Shown: one piece after another, positions 61,135 through 64,000 of the stretch
Numbering within the stretch: the stretch's first letter is position 1
Layout: each line of letters begins with the position of its first letter
NCBI GenBank assembly: GCA_947598205.1
Contig: CANQFB010000003.1
Span: 124,001 to 188,000 of the forward strand
DNA from: an uncultured Clostridia bacterium
GTDB lineage: Bacteria > Bacillota > Clostridia > Christensenellales > Borkfalkiaceae
Direction: 5' to 3'
Length of the DNA: 64,000 nucleotides
Made by a program: the position numbers and the translations under genes
The notes under the pieces: model-generated
Databases searched by the model: none
What the model saw: the letters and a program-made list of their open reading frames with translations, nothing else
Told to the model about the DNA's origin: nothing

Positions 61135-61243
61135 TACTTCCCGGTTTTGTTTGCGCGTGAGGGGGAAAAATTTCCGCAGGGGTCGCCCTTGACAAAATTG
61201 CAAACACAAACTTGCGCAAAAGAAGAATGCCCTCAAAAGAACA

Positions 61244-61744
61244 ATGGAACCACAGAAGTTTAACAATTTGCTCCTTAAAATCAAATCCGATAAGCGGGCG
61301 CTCATTCCGATATATCAGGAGTACTATGCAAAGATCATCCTGCACCTCCGTGTTCGTTTCGGAAAATGTATTTGTCCCGAAGATGTCGCGCAAGAGGTTT
61401 TTGTTACGATCCTGCACATGGAGCATACAGAATATATCAAGGCGCCGCAGAAATGGATCTTTTCCGTGGCGGATAATAAGGCCATTGACCTTTTGAGAAG
61501 GCGGCACGAAGAAGTCCCCCTCTCCGACAATATGAAGGCCTCGCCCATCTTCGAGGTCTCCACCCAAAACGTTGCGATCCAGCTCGCCTTCGAGCACCTC
61601 GATCCCGTCTCCCAAAAGATCCTCATCATGCACTTCTGGGAGGGATACAGCCACAAGGAGATCGCCTCCATGCTGAACATGACCTGCGGCAACGTCCGCC
61701 TGAAGGCCAGCCGCGCATATAAGACCCTCGAAAAATATTTGTAA
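61244..61744 (+). CDS. ECF-type RNA polymerase sigma factor
   Basis: 166 residues. Region 2 IPIYQEYYAKIILHLRVRFGKCICPEDVAQEVFVTIL with WIFSVADNKAIDLLRRR, and region 4 LDPVSQKILIMHFWEGYSHKEIASMLNMTCGNVRLKASRAYKTLEKYL. ATG 61244; ribosome site weak (AAAGAA). First of three genes, followed by a secreted C39-like protein and a single-pass TM protein that may be its anti-sigma. A TGTAAC...CGTG pair in the gap after the gene may be its own promoter. Confidence 0.92.
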   Translation: MEPQKFNNLLLKIKSDKRALIPIYQEYYAKIILHLRVRFGKCICPEDVAQEVFVTILHMEHTEYIKAPQKWIFSVADNKAIDLLRRRHEEVPLSDNMKASPIFEVSTQNVAIQLAFEHLDPVSQKILIMHFWEGYSHKEIASMLNMTCGNVRLKASRAYKTLEKYL

Positions 61745-61766
61745 CATTTTTGTCTCCGCCCGTGAC
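61740..61766 (+). promoter_or_regulatory. Possible ECF-type promoter after the sigma gene
   Basis: TGTAAC (61740-61745), 15 nt, CGTGAC (61761-61766), then TTATATATAAG. The -35 type TGTAAC and CGT-type -10 fit ECF promoters; the -35 overlaps the sigma stop codon. By-eye call. Confidence 0.35.
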
Positions 61767-61809
61767 TTATATATAAGGTATAGAGAATACCACATAGGAG
61801 GAAACAAAA

Positions 61810-62640
61810 ATGATACAATTTGCAACCATCGGCTTGAGCTGTCTTTTGATGCTCGGCACACTGGGCGCGGCGCCCTGCGCCACCCTCAAAAAGCAGGATG
61901 AAGAACCGCATTATTGCGATACGATCGTCTACAACGGAACAAACGACGATACGCATTCGACGGAGATCGTAAGAAGAGACTTCATCTCCAGAGAGAAAAG
62001 CGTTTACGACCTCGCCATCATAGCTCCGGCCTTTACCTATGCCCCCGCCGTCTCCTGTTGCGCCGCAGTTGCGGGCGCCAATCTCATAGGCTTTTACGAC
62101 CGCTACGACGAAGACCTCATCCCCAACCACAAGTCGGGTTCCTTGATCGGAGGGGTGGCATACTCCTATTCGGTACAAGACTCGGCGACCTTTGCTTTGA
62201 CCGAAACGCTCTATGACTACATGGGCATAGACGAGACGGGCGCGACGGAGGCACAGTTTGTGGACGGCATCAAGAAATTCTGCAAGGAGAAAGACAAGTC
62301 CGTCACCATAACCTCCTGCATGTCCTCGGGCTCCTTCAGCTTCTCCAAGGCAAAGACATACATAGAAGCCAACCAGCCCATCGTGTTCTTTGTGAGCGGG
62401 TATAACGTCGGATACTTATCCGAGGACGAAAACTACGATTCCATCGGCTATTATCTCTCGACCGCCAACCATGTCATGGTGGGCTTCGGATATAGCGTAT
62501 ATAACTATGTCACAACGAAGGGCAATTTGACCGACTACTACTTCAACGTAGCCTCGGGGGTCGCTATTAAACCCGCCGGGTTCTATAATATCAACTATAA
62601 GACAAGGATCATCGACGCCTTGGCTATCAACATCTATTGA
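61810..62640 (+). CDS. Secreted C39-like cysteine peptidase-like protein
   Basis: 276 residues with a signal peptide (about 1-24). The segment YAPAVSCCAAVAGANLIGFYDRYDEDLIP resembles the C39-like peptidase pattern CGPTAGANILGYWDR, with the nucleophile Cys at about 82-83; ANHVMVGFGY (about 220) gives the catalytic His and FNVASG the following strand. Probably processes or cross-links something outside the cell. AGGAGGAAAC before the ATG; 65 nt after the sigma gene, 2 nt before the next ATG. Its expression is probably under the ECF sigma. Confidence 0.78.
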   Translation: MIQFATIGLSCLLMLGTLGAAPCATLKKQDEEPHYCDTIVYNGTNDDTHSTEIVRRDFISREKSVYDLAIIAPAFTYAPAVSCCAAVAGANLIGFYDRYDEDLIPNHKSGSLIGGVAYSYSVQDSATFALTETLYDYMGIDETGATEAQFVDGIKKFCKEKDKSVTITSCMSSGSFSFSKAKTYIEANQPIVFFVSGYNVGYLSEDENYDSIGYYLSTANHVMVGFGYSVYNYVTTKGNLTDYYFNVASGVAIKPAGFYNINYKTRIIDALAINIY

Positions 62641-62642
62641 AC

Positions 62643-63326
62643 ATGAATGTAAAAAGGTATCTGAAAAAACAGGCAAAACAAGATCGGCAGGCGATTTTGG
62701 AGGAGGACGGCGGGAGGACGCTCCGCGCCTTGGGGATCGAATACCCCGAAAAGAAGAAGTCCTACCGCCGCGCATGGATCGCGGGGGCGGCGAGCCTCGC
62801 CGCCTCCCTCGCCGTCGTACTTATATGCGTCTTCACGCTCTATCCCTTCGGCGCGCAAGCGGAGAAGTATTTGGAAGAGAACTTCGTCACCGAAGACAGT
62901 ACGGTCGAAAAGATGAATTCCGAGTTGCATGATTTTTCACTTACCTTCGATGCTGATGACTATCAGATTTCCATTACAAGAACATATGATAGCGTGAGCA
63001 ACGAACCTTTATATTATCAGTTATCGGTAAATTGCTTTGATGATTCGCTCAACGGTGAATTTTATATCACCTGTAACGCAAATTATCAATATACGAATTT
63101 TACTTTTCCTAAGCCCCCCGTCTTCGAGAAGTTGCCAGAGTACTCAATAGCGTATCAATTAGACTCCACCCTCAACCCGCAATTCGGTCTTGAAAAAATC
63201 TCTTGTATGGCGAAAATCAAGGGAAAGACGGACGTCATTTATATCACAAGGTACGAAGAATTCATCCTCGATAACCACACCTTCCTCGACAGTGTGCAGA
63301 CGTTCATCCACGCGTCCGAAAAATAA
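62643..63326 (+). CDS. Single-pass membrane protein, possible anti-sigma
   Basis: 227 residues. Basic/acidic cytoplasmic part (1-43, MNVKRYLKKQAKQDRQAILEE), one membrane helix (about 46-68), and an extracytoplasmic domain of about 155 residues rich in beta strands (DFSLTFDADDYQISITRTY, FYITCNANYQYTNFTF). No known domain. Arrangement sigma-secreted enzyme-TM protein, and its topology, suggest a sensor/anti-sigma role; inference. ATG 62643 lies 2 nt after the C39-like stop. The 3' half is more AT-rich than the 5' half. Confidence 0.78.
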   Translation: MNVKRYLKKQAKQDRQAILEEDGGRTLRALGIEYPEKKKSYRRAWIAGAASLAASLAVVLICVFTLYPFGAQAEKYLEENFVTEDSTVEKMNSELHDFSLTFDADDYQISITRTYDSVSNEPLYYQLSVNCFDDSLNGEFYITCNANYQYTNFTFPKPPVFEKLPEYSIAYQLDSTLNPQFGLEKISCMAKIKGKTDVIYITRYEEFILDNHTFLDSVQTFIHASEK

Positions 63327-63365
63327 TTCCCTTCCCACCGCACCGTTTACGAAAAGATTGGCTAC

Positions 63366-63404
63366 AAAAGGCCTGCGCCCTTGAAAGGAGCGCAGGCCTT
63401 TCCT
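63366..63404 (+). terminator. Terminator of the second ECF sigma operon
   Basis: AAAGGCCTGCGC / GCGCAGGCCTTT stem with an 11-nt loop, then T-rich sequence. Confidence 0.85.
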
Positions 63405-63439
63405 TCTTCTGCAAAAACCTATTGCGGCGGTACGGTCTA

Positions 63440-63883
63440 TCATAGGATTTGATTAGAAAATTCTTGCTTGATGAGCGATATATCGACGTTCTTTGAATGA
63501 CTGCTTTTTTCAATGTTGCCGAGAATCGGTGTCGAAACCAAACCTCCATGGGGGTTACCGACTTCCCTCCTCGAAAATTTTCGTATCACTCCTTTCACGA
63601 TCTCCCGCCTATCCCTATCCAACCCGCAAGCTACATCTTTCAGGCATCTTTCTTCTTGGTCGGTGAGATACTTCATCCCCAACTGATAACCTTCCATGAT
63701 GAACACCCCGCCGCCGCACCCGGGGACCGTATAAATCGGAAATGCGCGCGAAAGGATCTCTATATCCGTTCGGATCGTGCGATCGGACACGCCAAATTCA
63801 AATGCGAGATTGCGGATAATGTCTCGACGGCGTTTACACAGCAACGTCAGTAGTGCGACCCTGCGCTCGGCTGTACCTCTCAT
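63440..63883 (-). CDS. DeoR/HTH_11-type regulator, lacking a WYL domain
   Basis: 147 residues. N-terminal winged helix RRVALLTLLCKRRRDIIRNLAFEFGVSDRTIRTDIEILSRAFPIYTVPGCGGGVFI, as in the YafY/DeoR group. The usual WYL or sugar-binding domain is missing; instead the tail has HGGLVSTPILGNIEKSSHS and no known fold. AGGAGGAG before ATG 63883. Its ATG overlaps the stop of a 24-codon ORF (ATGA). It may be a shortened form of a larger regulator. Confidence 0.8.
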   Translation of the reverse strand: MRGTAERRVALLTLLCKRRRDIIRNLAFEFGVSDRTIRTDIEILSRAFPIYTVPGCGGGVFIMEGYQLGMKYLTDQEERCLKDVACGLDRDRREIVKGVIRKFSRREVGNPHGGLVSTPILGNIEKSSHSKNVDISLIKQEFSNQIL

Positions 63884-63954
63884 TTCTCCTCCTCTTTTGG
63901 AAAATCATAATTCCCTTTCGCATGTGATAAACCACTTGTTTTATACTCCGCCAT
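63880..63954 (-). CDS. 24-residue small protein upstream of the HTH regulator
   Basis: ATG 63954, preceded by GGAAGG at about 8 nt, encodes MAEYKTSGLSHAKGNYDFPK plus EEEK. Its stop (63880-63882) overlaps the regulator ATG in ATGA, and the regulator's AGGAGGAG site lies inside its last codons, so translation of the two is coupled. Charged, soluble, no known family. Too short for most gene callers. Confidence 0.5.
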   Translation of the reverse strand: MAEYKTSGLSHAKGNYDFPKEEEK

Positions 63955-64000
63955 TTTAATACCTTCCGATTTTGTGTATATCTTATACCGACAGGTCACT

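Noticed and set aside
61189..61217. TTGACA at 61189 as promoter of the second ECF sigma gene
   Set aside because: At 17 nt the -10 would be TTGCGC; the upstream TTGACC-N17-TATAAT is far better.

Overview
The window is GC-rich chromosomal DNA, apparently from a Gram-positive Clostridia-type anaerobe. The signs are five to six lipobox lipoproteins, strong GGAGG ribosome sites, sigma-A promoters of the TTGACA-N17-TATAAT type, KtrAB, RbgA, formate-tetrahydrofolate ligase, and a PurL relative of the single-chain Firmicutes form. No tRNA, rRNA, CRISPR array, transposase or phage gene was seen. A placement near Christensenellales or Borkfalkia-like gut bacteria is only a guess from the many Gly-Trp-Tyr-repeat and BspA-type lipoproteins.

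Layout. 1-8.2 kb: two paralogous surface lipoproteins (one cut by the window edge) around class II aldolase fba. 8.3-10.9 kb: a small XRE regulator and the ktrB-ktrA potassium uptake pair. 11.3-17 kb: a 1,864-residue SF1 helicase of the DUF4011/DUF3320 type. 17.4-18.1 kb: an XRE regulator fused to an SdpI-like membrane domain. 18.3-25 kb: housekeeping genes on the minus strand, namely tmk-rimM-trmD-rbgA-rnhB-yraN and fhs-mutY. 25-26.1 kb: a lipoprotein and a divergent 68-residue XRE repressor separated by three matching palindromes. 26.2-29.5 kb: a 1,112-residue FGAM synthase (PurL) relative in which every active-site motif is changed. 30-36 kb: an SDR oxidoreductase, a polysaccharide deacetylase, a Ca-type P-ATPase and a metallophosphoesterase whose 5' end is duplicated. 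36.1-37 kb: a dense repeat array. 37-43.2 kb: a starch-binding/LRR lipoprotein, an ECF sigma factor with a membrane beta-propeller protein, and mgtE. 43.5-57.1 kb: a five-gene operon (2,367-residue surface protein, lipoprotein, ABC ATPase, ABC permease, Ig/beta-helix protein). 57.1-64 kb: a repeat-rich, AT-richer accessory stretch with a two-TM protein, a Fic protein, a zinc-ribbon protein, an ECF sigma-C39 peptidase-like-TM protein operon, and an HTH regulator preceded by a 24-codon ORF.

Themes. First, several genes have near-consensus promoters whose predicted +1 falls 0-6 nt before the ATG with no Shine-Dalgarno (fhs, tmk, ktrB, metallophosphoesterase), so leaderless transcription looks recurrent. 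Second, two large proteins keep their fold and reading frame but have lost catalytic residues (the PurL relative; the transglutaminase-like and nuclease domains of the helicase). Third, three dispersed hairpin-forming repeat families fill most intergenic gaps, and one has apparently expanded in frame inside mutY. Fourth, surface-protein genes carry C9 tracts at or near their promoters, suggesting phase variation.

Strongest candidates for something undescribed: the PurL pseudoenzyme (26187-29525) and the giant surface protein/ABC operon (43468-57168).
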